The notes beneath the pieces were generated by a model. It did not search any database and was not told where the DNA came from. It saw only the letters and a program-made list of their open reading frames with translations. From Prevotella sp. (GTDB lineage Bacteria; Bacteroidota; Bacteroidia; Bacteroidales; Bacteroidaceae), in NCBI GenBank assembly GCA_022732315.1, contig JAIJUV010000018.1, forward strand, positions 1-27,134: DNA of 27,134 bases. The letters run 5' to 3'. Shown here in pieces: positions 7,392 through 15,986 of the stretch; the first letter of the stretch is position 1; every line of letters begins with the position of its first letter. A program made the translations under genes and the position numbers.

Positions 7392-8578
7392 TTCTTCTCT
7401 GTGTTGTCTGTTTCTTTAACTTTTTCCGTAGAAATCAGCTTCGAGCTTCTCACTACGTTCTGGTTTCTTTCCACTGGGATGGTGTACATCGGCAGCGGTC
7501 TCGGGTCGAGCATGGCGCTCAACTTGTTGATTCTCACTCTCACTGGCAACCTGTTGCTCATCACCCATGCCGGAACTCTTTGGTTCGGTCGGAAGGTGAA
7601 CATGGCAACCACGGCGTTGGCATCGTGTGAGAAGTTGCTCTGCAGGTGCTTCGGAATTTCCTCCACTCTCAGACCCACCATCTGCAGCTTCGCCTTCAGT
7701 TCCAGGTCGTTGTTGATGATGATGTCTGCATCGTCAGGACTCTCCATGTACTTCACCTTCGAGTTGGGCACGTAGGTGATTATGCCCAGGTGGCATGCCG
7801 CATAGTCGGTGTGCTGGATGGTCATCACTTCGTCGCTCTTGAACACCAGCGTCTTGTCGCTCACGTTAATCTTGGTGATGTAGGCGTCGGCTGGTGCGCA
7901 GCAGTAGTGAATCAGTCCCTCGTTGTAGAGGCTTGTTCTGGAGTAGGGCATGGATGCATTCTGCATGTTGGCGCCTCTCTTTGCCATGAAGTTATAGGTG
8001 GTGTTCTTGGCTCTGGCGTAGATTTCCACCTTGTTGGCCTGTTTTCTCAGCTCTTCTTCCACTTCGGCAATTTCCGCATCTAGGGCGTTTCGCTTGCTGT
8101 TGTCGGTGAGTCCGTAGTAGATATCTGATGTTTCAGAGGCCTTCTGCTTCTTCAGTTCGGCGAGTCGGGTGCGGAGCACGGGAATCTCTTCTCTAGCCAG
8201 TTGCGCCTGCACCTCCATGTCGTGGGTTTCCTTCACGGCAGTAGGCAGGATGTTGGGGTCATACTGGTTTACGATGTTTCCCAGCAGCACGTAGGAGTAG
8301 AGTGTATCTCCCTTGTGTACCACCTCTCCGATTTCCTTGTTCACCTTCAATATATAGATGTCATCCACGGCGGAGATAGGGTTTTCGTCGAGGGTGATGT
8401 ACCCGTCGTAGATAACCCATATCATTCGGGTGATGATATAATATGCCGCCAGGACGATGACCAGCAGGAAAATCAGCGCGAAGATAATCTGCTGCCTGGC
8501 CAGTCGGTGGCTCTGCGACTTCAGCAAGTCGGCCATAGCCTGTTCTTGTGGCGTATTATTATATTGAAACTCATTCAT
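7388..8578 (-). CDS. HlyD/Alg44-like membrane fusion protein
   Basis: A short cytosolic N-terminus precedes one membrane helix (31-51, IIFALIFLLVIVLAAYYIIT). The periplasmic part has a split lipoyl-like domain: first half around 68-100 (ILKVNKEIGEVVHKGDTLYSY), a charged coiled-coil-prone hairpin (about 120-200, rich in EVEEELRKQ-type heptads), and the second half around 225-260 (APADAYITKINVSDKTLVFKSD). A beta-rich region and a polar tail end the protein. Such proteins bridge inner membrane synthases or exporters to outer membrane channels. Its start overlaps the outer membrane gene stop as ATGA (8575-8578) and its stop overlaps the next start, so three genes are translationally linked. No ABC or RND pump is nearby, which favours partnership with the GT2 synthase. 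Confidence 0.85.
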   Translation of the reverse strand: MNEFQYNNTPQEQAMADLLKSQSHRLARQQIIFALIFLLVIVLAAYYIITRMIWVIYDGYITLDENPISAVDDIYILKVNKEIGEVVHKGDTLYSYVLLGNIVNQYDPNILPTAVKETHDMEVQAQLAREEIPVLRTRLAELKKQKASETSDIYYGLTDNSKRNALDAEIAEVEEELRKQANKVEIYARAKNTTYNFMAKRGANMQNASMPYSRTSLYNEGLIHYCCAPADAYITKINVSDKTLVFKSDEVMTIQHTDYAACHLGIITYVPNSKVKYMESPDDADIIINNDLELKAKLQMVGLRVEEIPKHLQSNFSHDANAVVAMFTFRPNQRVPAWVMSNRLPVRVRINKLSAMLDPRPLPMYTIPVERNQNVVRSSKLISTEKVKETDNTEKK

Positions 8579-9987
8579 AGTTCTATTTCCTTGAATATAT
8601 TGTTGTTGTCGTAGATGCTTACTGCCTTCTCGATGTTGATGATGGCGAGTCCGCGGTTTAACATCAGCTTATACATTCTCTCCATGCTTTCCAGGAGTCC
8701 CGTATATTCGTCCATTCGCATCAGGTAGTTGTACCCCTGCTTCTGGTTCTTGTAGGCAAATCTTCGCATGTCGATGTATTTGCTGGTCTGGTTGATGTGG
8801 TAAGCTTCGGTGGCGATGGCCTGGTTCAGGTTTTCTATTCTCTTGAGCAGGATGTTTACCGACTGCTTGATTTCCTTCACGTCGGTGTTGCGGCTGCTTC
8901 TGATGATTTCCTTCTCCGTTTCCAGTGCCTTGCGCTTTCGTGGATTCTCGTTGTAGATAGGGAAGGTGAATCTTACGCCCACGTCGCCGTTGTTGCTTAT
9001 CTTGTTGTTGCTTTGCCAGTAGCTTGACCATCTGGCGAAGGGTGTGATTCTTGTTGTACCCAGATAGTTCGAGAGCTTGCTGTCGTTGTCGGCTATCTGT
9101 TCCTTCACCATCACGATTCGTGCGTCGATGCTTTCCTCGTCTATGTGTCGCCAGAGGGCCGCCGTATCTACGAGCACTTTTGATGGTTTCATTCTGTAGA
9201 TAGGCTTGTTGGAGATGTCACGGTCGGAGCAGAGGATAGAGATGTCGTATTCTGCTTCCAGTTTTTCGTTCATCACCTTCAGCATCTTGTCGTTGCTGAT
9301 TCGGTCTTTCTCCAGCATGTACTGGTATGCCTCGTTCATGATGTCGAGGTTGTCCAGCCGGTGGGCTATCACTGTGCCGATGTAGAAGTTATACTGTTCG
9401 GTGAGGTCATCGGCAGCTTTTTCGTAGATGTCAGCCGTCTGTCTCTTCTTGCCTTGCAGTCTTGAGAGTTCGTTGGCAAGTGCCACCTTGGTTCTTTTTT
9501 CTTTTCCCTGGTAGAATTTGCTGTTGATGATGTTCCATCCCAGTTCGGCTTGAACCTTAGCCTTATATTTTGATACCTGTTCGGCGTCGTCGTTTTCTGA
9601 GTCAAAGTAGGCGTCTGGCCGGGCATAAACCTGTCCGGTTACTTCCAGTCCGTTGTGTCGGTTGACGGCGAGTTGTTCGTGTGCCGTCTTCGCCCAGTAC
9701 AGGGAATCAGTTTTTTTGATGTCCGCTGTATGTTGTTTGTTGAGTCCCAGGTCAATGACCGGTGATTTTACCCAGATTGGGTTATTGAGTAGGGTGTCGA
9801 GTTGTGCGAAGCGCTGTTTGAAGTGTCTGAGCACGTTATTGTTTTTCAGATTTTCATATACGAGCATTTTAGGGCTAAAGCTCTTTTTCTTCAGCTGTTG
9901 CTGTCTTTGAGCCTGAGCCATAGTGCTTTGTCCTCCGAGTGTAATGAGGAGAGCAGTAGTCGTATATAGTATCAAATTTTGCTTCAT
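8575..9987 (-). CDS. TolC-family outer membrane channel protein
   Basis: A signal peptide (MKQNLILYTTTALLITLGG, cleavage likely after AQA at residue 26) leads a 470-residue helical protein. The two-part repeat of outer membrane efflux proteins is visible: AQAELGWNIINSKFYQGKEK with a long helix around 140-230, and a second half with GDVGVRFTFPIYNENPRKRKA followed by a long helical stretch around 335-440. It would form the outer membrane exit for the polysaccharide. It is the first gene of the six-gene operon. No clear ribosome site precedes the ATG, and a strong hairpin ends 15 bases upstream. Confidence 0.85.
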   Translation of the reverse strand: MKQNLILYTTTALLITLGGQSTMAQAQRQQQLKKKSFSPKMLVYENLKNNNVLRHFKQRFAQLDTLLNNPIWVKSPVIDLGLNKQHTADIKKTDSLYWAKTAHEQLAVNRHNGLEVTGQVYARPDAYFDSENDDAEQVSKYKAKVQAELGWNIINSKFYQGKEKRTKVALANELSRLQGKKRQTADIYEKAADDLTEQYNFYIGTVIAHRLDNLDIMNEAYQYMLEKDRISNDKMLKVMNEKLEAEYDISILCSDRDISNKPIYRMKPSKVLVDTAALWRHIDEESIDARIVMVKEQIADNDSKLSNYLGTTRITPFARWSSYWQSNNKISNNGDVGVRFTFPIYNENPRKRKALETEKEIIRSSRNTDVKEIKQSVNILLKRIENLNQAIATEAYHINQTSKYIDMRRFAYKNQKQGYNYLMRMDEYTGLLESMERMYKLMLNRGLAIINIEKAVSIYDNNNIFKEIEL

Positions 9988-10002
9988 TGTTTTTTGGTTT
10001 AA

Positions 10003-10050
10003 ACACTATGAATGCAGCCGCAAGCTGTTGCAGCTGCATTCAACTAGTGT
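10003..10050 (-). terminator. Hairpin just upstream of the exopolysaccharide operon
   Basis: On the plus strand ACACTA and TGAATGCAGC (10003-10018) pair with GCTGCATTCA (10033-10042) and TAGTGT (10045-10050): 16 bp with a 2-nt bulge and a 14-nt loop. In the direction of transcription it follows the 824-residue lipoprotein gene by about 40 bases and ends 15 bases before the first operon gene, followed by TTTAAACC rather than a U-tract. It may be a weak terminator, an attenuator or a processing site. No separate promoter was found between it and the operon. Confidence 0.5.
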
Positions 10051-10088
10051 CTTCTTGAGTTTTTTATTCTCTAGTATTTCTTATCTTG

Positions 10089-12563
10089 CTATTTAGTGCC
10101 ATAGCCTGTATTTGATCCAGAAGTGGCACCATCAACCAATTGGTAAACCTTGAGTCGGTTCTTACCGTAAGCTACGTAAATCAGACCATTATAGAGTGTT
10201 ACGTAGTTAGCAGAGTTCCAAACTACTCTTCCCTGTTCGTTGGTAATACCAGTAACTCGGGTCTTGGCGTAAACTGCTGGTTTGCCATCCACCATCTTGT
10301 TCTTGTCGAGAACTACGAGACCGTAACCTCCGCAAGCCAGATAGACATACTTGTCGTCGAATGTCACACCGTTGGCATAGCCTTGAGGCTTGAATGTGGA
10401 TGCAGTAAGCGGAGCTTGCCATGTCCACTTCTCTGCGCCGGTATTCTTGTCGTAACAAGTAAGACCGTTTGCACTTCGGCATACATAGACGTTGTTTCCG
10501 TCGATGGCTATGGTGTTCTTACCATTGTTTGGTGCAATCTCTGAAACGGCGATTGATTTCTGTGGTGTTACAGTTGTGATGTCATCACCAGCATTGAAAA
10601 TCTCCAGTGTTCCAGCTACAGGCGTTTCTGCGCTATTAACTTCGTCATTATAATATAAGGTGGCAATCTCGCCATTGTTCAATGCGATGTGCTTAGCCTT
10701 GCCTGGAGTCTTCTTGTTGCTCAGCAGTTCCAGTGTGTTAGGGTCGTAAACCTCATAACCTCTGGTACTTGTTACGAGCAGTTTGTCACCGTCGCGAACG
10801 ATTGCATTCTCATCCTCATTGTTGCTCTGGTTGTTCTCCAGAGGAACGATGATCAGCGGATTGATGGCTGCATCACCGATATTCTTAACCTCAGTATTCA
10901 GCAGTCCGTTGCTCTTGAGGTCGATTCTTGCCATCATGGCTCCTGCATCACTCTGCTTGCCAGTATTCTTGTTTGTATATCCGTAGTTGCCTACCACATA
11001 CAGGTTTGGAGTAGATGATTTGCCATCTACCATCAGATGGTTGAAATCCAGTGATTTATCAGTATCCTGCAAGAACTGCAAGAGTTTTGTCTGCTTCTGG
11101 TTGTCTGTCTCGAATACCTCGATACATCCGCCATGTCCTTTTCCACGAGTGTGGTATGACATATAGAGCTTTCCGTTGTATGGCTGGATACAGGTAGCAG
11201 TGATGTCTGTATGGGTATGGTCGTAGAGGACTTCACCCACCTCATCAATATGTGGTGGAGTAGGAACGTCTGGGTTCAGCGTGTAGCCACATTCTGCCTT
11301 TACCAGGGTAACAGGTGCACTGTTGTTTCTGAAGTTGTGGACTTTACCTGATCCCAGGAACTGGATGTCGCTGAATGCGAGGTTACCAGAATCATCGTTG
11401 TCGAAATGATCTGCATCTATGTAGAATTCGCCACCGGTATCCATAGCGTTGAACATATAGCAGTCCATCAGTGAGGCAGGGCTTCCGCTACCATTATATT
11501 TGATGACATTTGCCTTGATATAAGCTTTAGAGTTGGCGCCCTGCAGGAAGATCATGGCACTGGCATTCTTGTTGCACTGAAGGGTTCCTTCTACTTCTAT
11601 GCTGCTGTTGTTCACCAGATAGATGTTGTTGCTGGAAGCAAGCAAAAGATTCTTTGCCTTCAGGTAGCTGGTATGTAAGGCGCTGCCTTGTCCATCACCG
11701 CCCGTAGACTTGAATTCGCCTGTCAGCTCCAGAGAACAGCAGAAGAGTTGACCGCTTCCTTGGAGAATCAGGTCTTTCATCTTGCAGTTACCATCAATGT
11801 TTACGACACCATCAAGTTCGACGGGTTTGTCTTCGATTCCCTCGATGCCGCCTTGTATATTTGTATAAGCGTTAGCCTGGTTCTTGAATTCGTTGCAAAT
11901 AAGTTTGCCTCCGATATAAACACTGGCATTGTTCACTTTGAATGTATGTCCTTTTAAGTTTAAATCGCCTGCAATCTTGAAGATACCTCTGTTGTGAACT
12001 TCCAGGTCTGCATTGCATTCGAAGTTTCCGTAGCAGAGGATTTTTCCGCCGTTCTGATTAGGAAAAATGTTTCCACCTGTCCATTTTAGTGTTCCACCTT
12101 TTAATACTACGATGGTGTAGTTTCCCTCTGTCCAAGTTGAGTTGCATTCATAAGTTCCTGCTACGTATATTGTATTTCCATTAAGATGGTAGTTTTGATT
12201 GAAAGCGATGGTTTCGCCTGGTGCAATATACATATCTGTGTTTGCAGGTAAATTATATGGCTTGTAGTTTGACATCTTTTCCATTTTGGCAAAGTCCAAT
12301 CCTGTTGGTTCAGCCTCCATGGTATATGCCTGGTTTAAATCGGCAGATGTTACTCCTGCCGCTCTTGTTGCACTTGGTCTTTTGAAGTTATAGACACGTG
12401 CAGCCAGTTGCTGAGCATCCGTAATCGAGGTTACTTCCTTTCCTATGATTCCTGTTTCTGCAGGATTCGGAGTTGGAGTAGGGGTATCATTAGAGTCGCT
12501 ACAAGATGCCAGGAGCATTGCAGCGAAACCGAATGTTGCCAATTTGATATTTCTTGTTTTCAT
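10089..12563 (-). CDS. Surface lipoprotein with beta-helix-like and beta-propeller-like regions (paralogue 2)
   Basis: The 824-residue protein starts with a lipoprotein signal; the lipobox is LASC with acceptor C21. A CSDSND start after cleavage suits export to the outer membrane, perhaps surface display. Residues about 120-400 are short Gly/Asn-rich beta strands with recurring turns (GTYECNSTWTEGNYTIVVLKG, GGKILCYGNFECNADLEVH), like a right-handed beta-helix. Residues about 450-815 carry propeller-like blades: ATCIQPYNGKLYMSYHTRG, GYEVYDPNTLELLS, NGLTCYDKNTGAEKWTW (PQQ-like) and GGYGLVVLDKN. The final NSANYVTLYNGLIYVAYGKNR is nearly shared with the paralogue at 12711-15143. Function is not known; carbohydrate or protein binding at the surface is plausible. 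It lies on the same strand directly upstream of the exopolysaccharide operon. Confidence 0.85.
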   Translation of the reverse strand: MKTRNIKLATFGFAAMLLASCSDSNDTPTPTPNPAETGIIGKEVTSITDAQQLAARVYNFKRPSATRAAGVTSADLNQAYTMEAEPTGLDFAKMEKMSNYKPYNLPANTDMYIAPGETIAFNQNYHLNGNTIYVAGTYECNSTWTEGNYTIVVLKGGTLKWTGGNIFPNQNGGKILCYGNFECNADLEVHNRGIFKIAGDLNLKGHTFKVNNASVYIGGKLICNEFKNQANAYTNIQGGIEGIEDKPVELDGVVNIDGNCKMKDLILQGSGQLFCCSLELTGEFKSTGGDGQGSALHTSYLKAKNLLLASSNNIYLVNNSSIEVEGTLQCNKNASAMIFLQGANSKAYIKANVIKYNGSGSPASLMDCYMFNAMDTGGEFYIDADHFDNDDSGNLAFSDIQFLGSGKVHNFRNNSAPVTLVKAECGYTLNPDVPTPPHIDEVGEVLYDHTHTDITATCIQPYNGKLYMSYHTRGKGHGGCIEVFETDNQKQTKLLQFLQDTDKSLDFNHLMVDGKSSTPNLYVVGNYGYTNKNTGKQSDAGAMMARIDLKSNGLLNTEVKNIGDAAINPLIIVPLENNQSNNEDENAIVRDGDKLLVTSTRGYEVYDPNTLELLSNKKTPGKAKHIALNNGEIATLYYNDEVNSAETPVAGTLEIFNAGDDITTVTPQKSIAVSEIAPNNGKNTIAIDGNNVYVCRSANGLTCYDKNTGAEKWTWQAPLTASTFKPQGYANGVTFDDKYVYLACGGYGLVVLDKNKMVDGKPAVYAKTRVTGITNEQGRVVWNSANYVTLYNGLIYVAYGKNRLKVYQLVDGATSGSNTGYGTK

Positions 12564-12644
12564 ATCAGTTCGCTTTTTAAATCGTTAGTTTACATCCTTA
12601 ACGTTATACTTTCTTTTTGAGCGGTCTTTCTAGTTTTATAGGTT

Positions 12645-12687
12645 TGTTCTCCCACTAGAACCCCATTGGGATGGTAGTGAGAGAACA
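12645..12687 (-). other. Hairpin between the two lipoprotein genes
   Basis: TGTTCTCCCACTA (12645-12657) pairs with TAGTGAGAGAACA (12675-12687), 13 bp with one mismatch, and the loop holds an inner CCC/GGG hairpin. It sits 24 bases after the upstream lipoprotein gene. In the transcribed direction it is followed by AAACCTATAAAAC, not a U-tract, so it may stabilise the message end or attenuate rather than terminate fully. Confidence 0.5.
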
Positions 12688-12710
12688 TTCTTTTGATAAT
12701 TGATTAATTA

Positions 12711-15143
12711 TTACTTTGTCTGGGTCAACTTGAATACCTGTACGCGGCTCTTACCATAAGCTACGTAGATATAGCCGTCCTGACCAATTGTTACATAGTT
12801 TGCAGAGTTAGCTTTTGCCCACTTGCCGTTCTCCAGGAAGCCGTTGAATGCGGTGCGATGGCAAAGCTCCGTACCATCTTTCTTGTTAAGAACAACTACA
12901 CCGTAACCACCTGCTGCTACATATACGTAGTCGCCACTGATTGCTACGCCATTGCAGTAACCCTTCACGCTACCATACTTTTCGCTGTTCTGGTTTGCGA
13001 TGACAGGAACCTTGTAAGACCAAACCTTCTTGCCGTTGGCATCGTAGCGAACAAGACCTTCCTCGCCCTGGCAAACATAGATATCTGTTCCGTCAACAGC
13101 AACAGTGTTCTTGCCATCCTCAGGACCTACATTGCCATTAGTAGTAAATGTTGTTGTAGCTTTACCCTGACTGAGGTCAATGCCGTTGAATACATTTACA
13201 GTACCTGTAGTGTTCTTACCTGTAGCCAACAAGCTATAGAGGTTGCCGTTAGCTGAAGCAAGACCCTTGGCGTCTGCTGTAGTCTGGAAATATGTATGAC
13301 CGAAGTTGCTGTCGTAGAACTCGTAACCTCTTGTAGAAGACATAACGATGTTGTCGCCATACTTCACTACGCAGTTAGCATCGATACCGTTCTTCTTGTT
13401 CAATGCATCGAGAACATACTGGGTCATATTTGTAGAATAAACATTGTTCTCCAAAGGAACAACGCCGAGGAATGCACCCTTGTCGATGTCGGTAGCAGCG
13501 ATGTATGCCTTGTTGTTGTCAACCATTACGTGATTGATGTCAATCGATGTATTTCCTTGAACTGCCTGGTCGCCGACAAGTTTGTTGTCAGCCATGTGGA
13601 GAACCTCAAGGCCTCCCTTCAGGTTTGTTTTGCCGTTGCCATGAGTGTGGTAAGATACATATACGTAGTTGCCAACGGTCTGGATGCAAGATGCAGACAT
13701 GCCATTGTTGTCGCCGAATGAAGCAACCAAGTCGAGCTTAGGAGTAGCCTTGGCATTCTTTGCATCTTTGCTCAGAATATAGCCATACTGTTCATTAGCC
13801 TCATCCTTTCGTTCAACAAGTGCACCATCAGTTGCCTTGTCGTAGTCGAGGTATGATGCAGAGATGTCAAGATCGCCAGAAGAAGGCATTTGTGTAGTAC
13901 CCATGAAGCACTTGCTCATCTGCAACAGAAGTACAGAGTTTGTACCTGAAGTAGCGAATGCTTTGATGGTAGCATCACCATTGTTTGTGAAGTTATCTGC
14001 CTTGATGACGGCTACGGCATCTTTGCCCTGCAACTCAATCTGAGCAGCAGAAGCGTTGTCTGTAATGAGGTTGTTCACGTTGATAACACCGAGGTCTGCA
14101 ATCTGAATCTGACCGCCATTCTTCAAGTTAAGCTGGGCTTCACCCACTTTATCAATAACCTTGTGGTCCTTTTCGCCCTTATATGTGTTGTTGGTTACAT
14201 TTACGTAGTTAGCCTTGATGAGAGAACCATTCTCCAGGTTGAGCTGCTTAGTAACCTTAACTACTGCTTTTGTGTTAGATGCATCCAAAAGACCTGTGAT
14301 ATTGAGGTCGCCAGTCTTGCAGAAGCCACCCACCTTCAATGCACCGGCAAGGTCAACCTTTGTTGCATTCAGGATGTTTCTAGTAGCTGTAACAACAGCG
14401 CCATCCTCAATGGTAAGGTTCTTGGCACGGATTGAACCGTCGATGTAAGCCTTAGCGCCACTCTTGAAAGTGATATTCTGGGTAGGGTTAACCTTTGATT
14501 CTACAGCGCCGAAGCCGCCATGGAGAATATCCTGTTCGCCCTGACCTTCCCATGCAGCATAGAGTTCACCTTCTACAACGATATTGTTGTTGCTATTGGT
14601 AGCCTTGATAATACTGCTGGCTGCGCCATATACCTTGTCGGTAGCCTTGATCATAGAGCCAGTACCTGTATATTCAAGGGTAGCGCCCTTAGCCAATACG
14701 ATTGTGTTACCACCGAGAGACTCATTGTAAGTCATCTTGCTGTCTCCACTAACGAAGATGGTTACACCCTGAATCTTGTGGCCAGTAAAGTCAAGCTTGT
14801 TCTTGTTCTTGATAATGTAAGTGTTTGTAGGATTACTCTCATTGTAAACCAAATCAGTAGCAGCATTAAGCTCCTTGATTACATTTGGCTTTGTTGGGAA
14901 ACCCGGCATTGCAGTTACGAAGTCAGTAGCTGAAGCTCCTCTTGTAGCGAAGAACTTGCGAGCCATAGCTGTGCTGTTCTTGTAATTGATTACAGAACTT
15001 GGGGTTGAAGCTGTAAGTTCAACAGAATTAACCTCTGGCTTTACACCATCGCCACCAGTAGGATCGCTGTTGCTGTCGCTACATGATGCGAATACGAATG
15101 CTGCCAAACCGATGGCAGCAAGCTTAGAATTGATTACTTTCAT
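12711..15143 (-). CDS. Surface lipoprotein with beta-helix-like and beta-propeller-like regions (paralogue 1)
   Basis: The 810-residue protein begins MKVINSKLAAIGLAAFVFAS with lipobox FASC and acceptor C21, followed by SDSNSDPTGGDG, a flexible acidic linker. Residues about 110-410 are repeating beta segments with phrases such as GALKVGGFCKTGDLNITGLL and LKNGGQIQIADLGVINVNNL, which suggest a beta-helix. From about 460 a propeller-like half follows (ASCIQTVGNYVYVSYHTHGNG, GLEVLHMADNKLVG, GYEFYDSNFGHTYFQ, VDGTDIYVCQGEEGLVRYD, GGYGVVVLNKKDGTEL). It aligns along its whole length with the 824-residue neighbour, so the pair arose by tandem duplication and then diverged strongly. Family name not recognised; role at the cell surface is inferred from the lipoprotein signal and folds. 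Confidence 0.85.
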   Translation of the reverse strand: MKVINSKLAAIGLAAFVFASCSDSNSDPTGGDGVKPEVNSVELTASTPSSVINYKNSTAMARKFFATRGASATDFVTAMPGFPTKPNVIKELNAATDLVYNESNPTNTYIIKNKNKLDFTGHKIQGVTIFVSGDSKMTYNESLGGNTIVLAKGATLEYTGTGSMIKATDKVYGAASSIIKATNSNNNIVVEGELYAAWEGQGEQDILHGGFGAVESKVNPTQNITFKSGAKAYIDGSIRAKNLTIEDGAVVTATRNILNATKVDLAGALKVGGFCKTGDLNITGLLDASNTKAVVKVTKQLNLENGSLIKANYVNVTNNTYKGEKDHKVIDKVGEAQLNLKNGGQIQIADLGVINVNNLITDNASAAQIELQGKDAVAVIKADNFTNNGDATIKAFATSGTNSVLLLQMSKCFMGTTQMPSSGDLDISASYLDYDKATDGALVERKDEANEQYGYILSKDAKNAKATPKLDLVASFGDNNGMSASCIQTVGNYVYVSYHTHGNGKTNLKGGLEVLHMADNKLVGDQAVQGNTSIDINHVMVDNNKAYIAATDIDKGAFLGVVPLENNVYSTNMTQYVLDALNKKNGIDANCVVKYGDNIVMSSTRGYEFYDSNFGHTYFQTTADAKGLASANGNLYSLLATGKNTTGTVNVFNGIDLSQGKATTTFTTNGNVGPEDGKNTVAVDGTDIYVCQGEEGLVRYDANGKKVWSYKVPVIANQNSEKYGSVKGYCNGVAISGDYVYVAAGGYGVVVLNKKDGTELCHRTAFNGFLENGKWAKANSANYVTIGQDGYIYVAYGKSRVQVFKLTQTK

Positions 15144-15288
15144 ATCTATTATAAGTTTAAATTGTACTTACGAATTTATTATCTTTTACGTTCAGTAACT
15201 TGTTTTTGGTTTAACACCCAGTAGATTATGGGCTTGATAGTGTATTTAGTTGCTACGCTATTTTACTCATACCTGCTCTTATCGGGTG

Positions 15289-15296
15289 CAAATTTA
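15289..15296 (-). promoter_or_regulatory. Candidate -7 box for the lipoprotein genes
   Basis: On the minus strand TAAATTTG fits the Bacteroidota TAnnTTTG box about 145 bases before the lipoprotein start. No TTTG lies at the right distance upstream (the nearest one is 12 bases away), so this is only a candidate. It would give an untranslated leader of about 140 bases. Confidence 0.35.
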
Positions 15297-15412
15297 ATGT
15301 AAATATTCCAAAACTAGTTAATTTTCTGCGTTAAATAAGCTTAATTCTTCATGTTTTGTGCTGATTGCCACCATGTTGACTTGCTGTGCACGATAACGAG
15401 GGGGGGGAGCCA

Positions 15413-15616
15413 TTAGCTCAAGTTGAATTTTTGTCGTTGTTCATTTGCCATTTTTTGCATGTTGGCAAAGTGCTTGTCATGGGCTTCCTGGTTTTCTCTG
15501 TTGTAGATTTCCGCTGCCTCATGCATAATCTGGGCCAGCATCTCGTCTGTTGGCTCTTCCATGCTTGTCAAGCGATAGCTATTTAGTTCTTTTTCTGAAA
15601 TCATAATTCTATTCAT
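15413..15616 (-). CDS. Small conserved-looking hypothetical protein (67 aa)
   Basis: A soluble, charged 67-residue protein with the phrase LTSMEEPTDEMLAQIMHEAAE and a helical tail (NRENQEAHDKHFANMQKMANEQRQKF). Its start overlaps the end of the 81-residue gene by 8 bases (15609-15616), so the two are translated from one message. M5 (ending at 15604) is an alternative start without the overlap. The pair resembles the small two-gene units (antitoxin-like or mobile-element associated) seen in Prevotella genomes, but I cannot assign a family. A G8 tract lies just past the stop (15400-15407). Confidence 0.6.
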   Translation of the reverse strand: MNRIMISEKELNSYRLTSMEEPTDEMLAQIMHEAAEIYNRENQEAHDKHFANMQKMANEQRQKFNLS

Positions 15617-15854
15617 TTTTGTAGTCGAACGACTCTGGTGAGTTGATGCCTTTAGTCATGGCTGCAATTCTTGGGTCTATAACTAAGTCTGCCCTGGTTA
15701 TTTTCTTAGTCTTTGTCTTGTTAATAGACACTGCCTTGTTGGGAGACAATATTTTCTTCAGTGCTTTGACTGCCTTACTTATCGTCTCGTAATCCTCGTT
15801 GGCTATTCTGCTGACGAGTGATTGGTATTCTGATTGTAACTCTAATGCTGTCAT
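15609..15854 (-). CDS. Small hypothetical protein (81 aa), first gene of a two-gene unit
   Basis: The 81-residue protein opens with a predicted helical segment (MTALELQSEYQSLVSRIANE) ending in KAVKALKKIL, then a basic Lys/Thr-rich linker (SINKTKTKKITRADL) and a tail IDPRIAAMTKGINSPESF. No membrane segment or known catalytic motif is visible. A good Bacteroidota promoter lies directly upstream (15881-15911). The N-terminal helix with a short C-terminal extension recalls small antitoxins, but the partner gene is not a recognisable toxin, so no such function is assigned. Confidence 0.6.
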   Translation of the reverse strand: MTALELQSEYQSLVSRIANEDYETISKAVKALKKILSPNKAVSINKTKTKKITRADLVIDPRIAAMTKGINSPESFDYKNE

Positions 15855-15880
15855 AATTCTCTTCGTTTTAAAAACCGCTG

Positions 15881-15911
15881 CAAATATACGATTATTTTGT
15901 GAAACCTACAA
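15881..15911 (-). promoter_or_regulatory. Bacteroidota-type promoter for the small gene pair
   Basis: On the minus strand TTG (15909-15911) is followed by a 20-base spacer and TATATTTG (15881-15888), a match to the TAnnTTTG -7 box. The start codon of the 81-residue gene lies 27 bases past the box, so the leader is short. Confidence 0.65.
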
Positions 15912-15986
15912 GGAAAAGCGGCTTTTTTTCGTGAAAAACTGGTTTTTTATGGGTTGGGGTGTTGATTGGGTACCCCCGTTTTTGCC

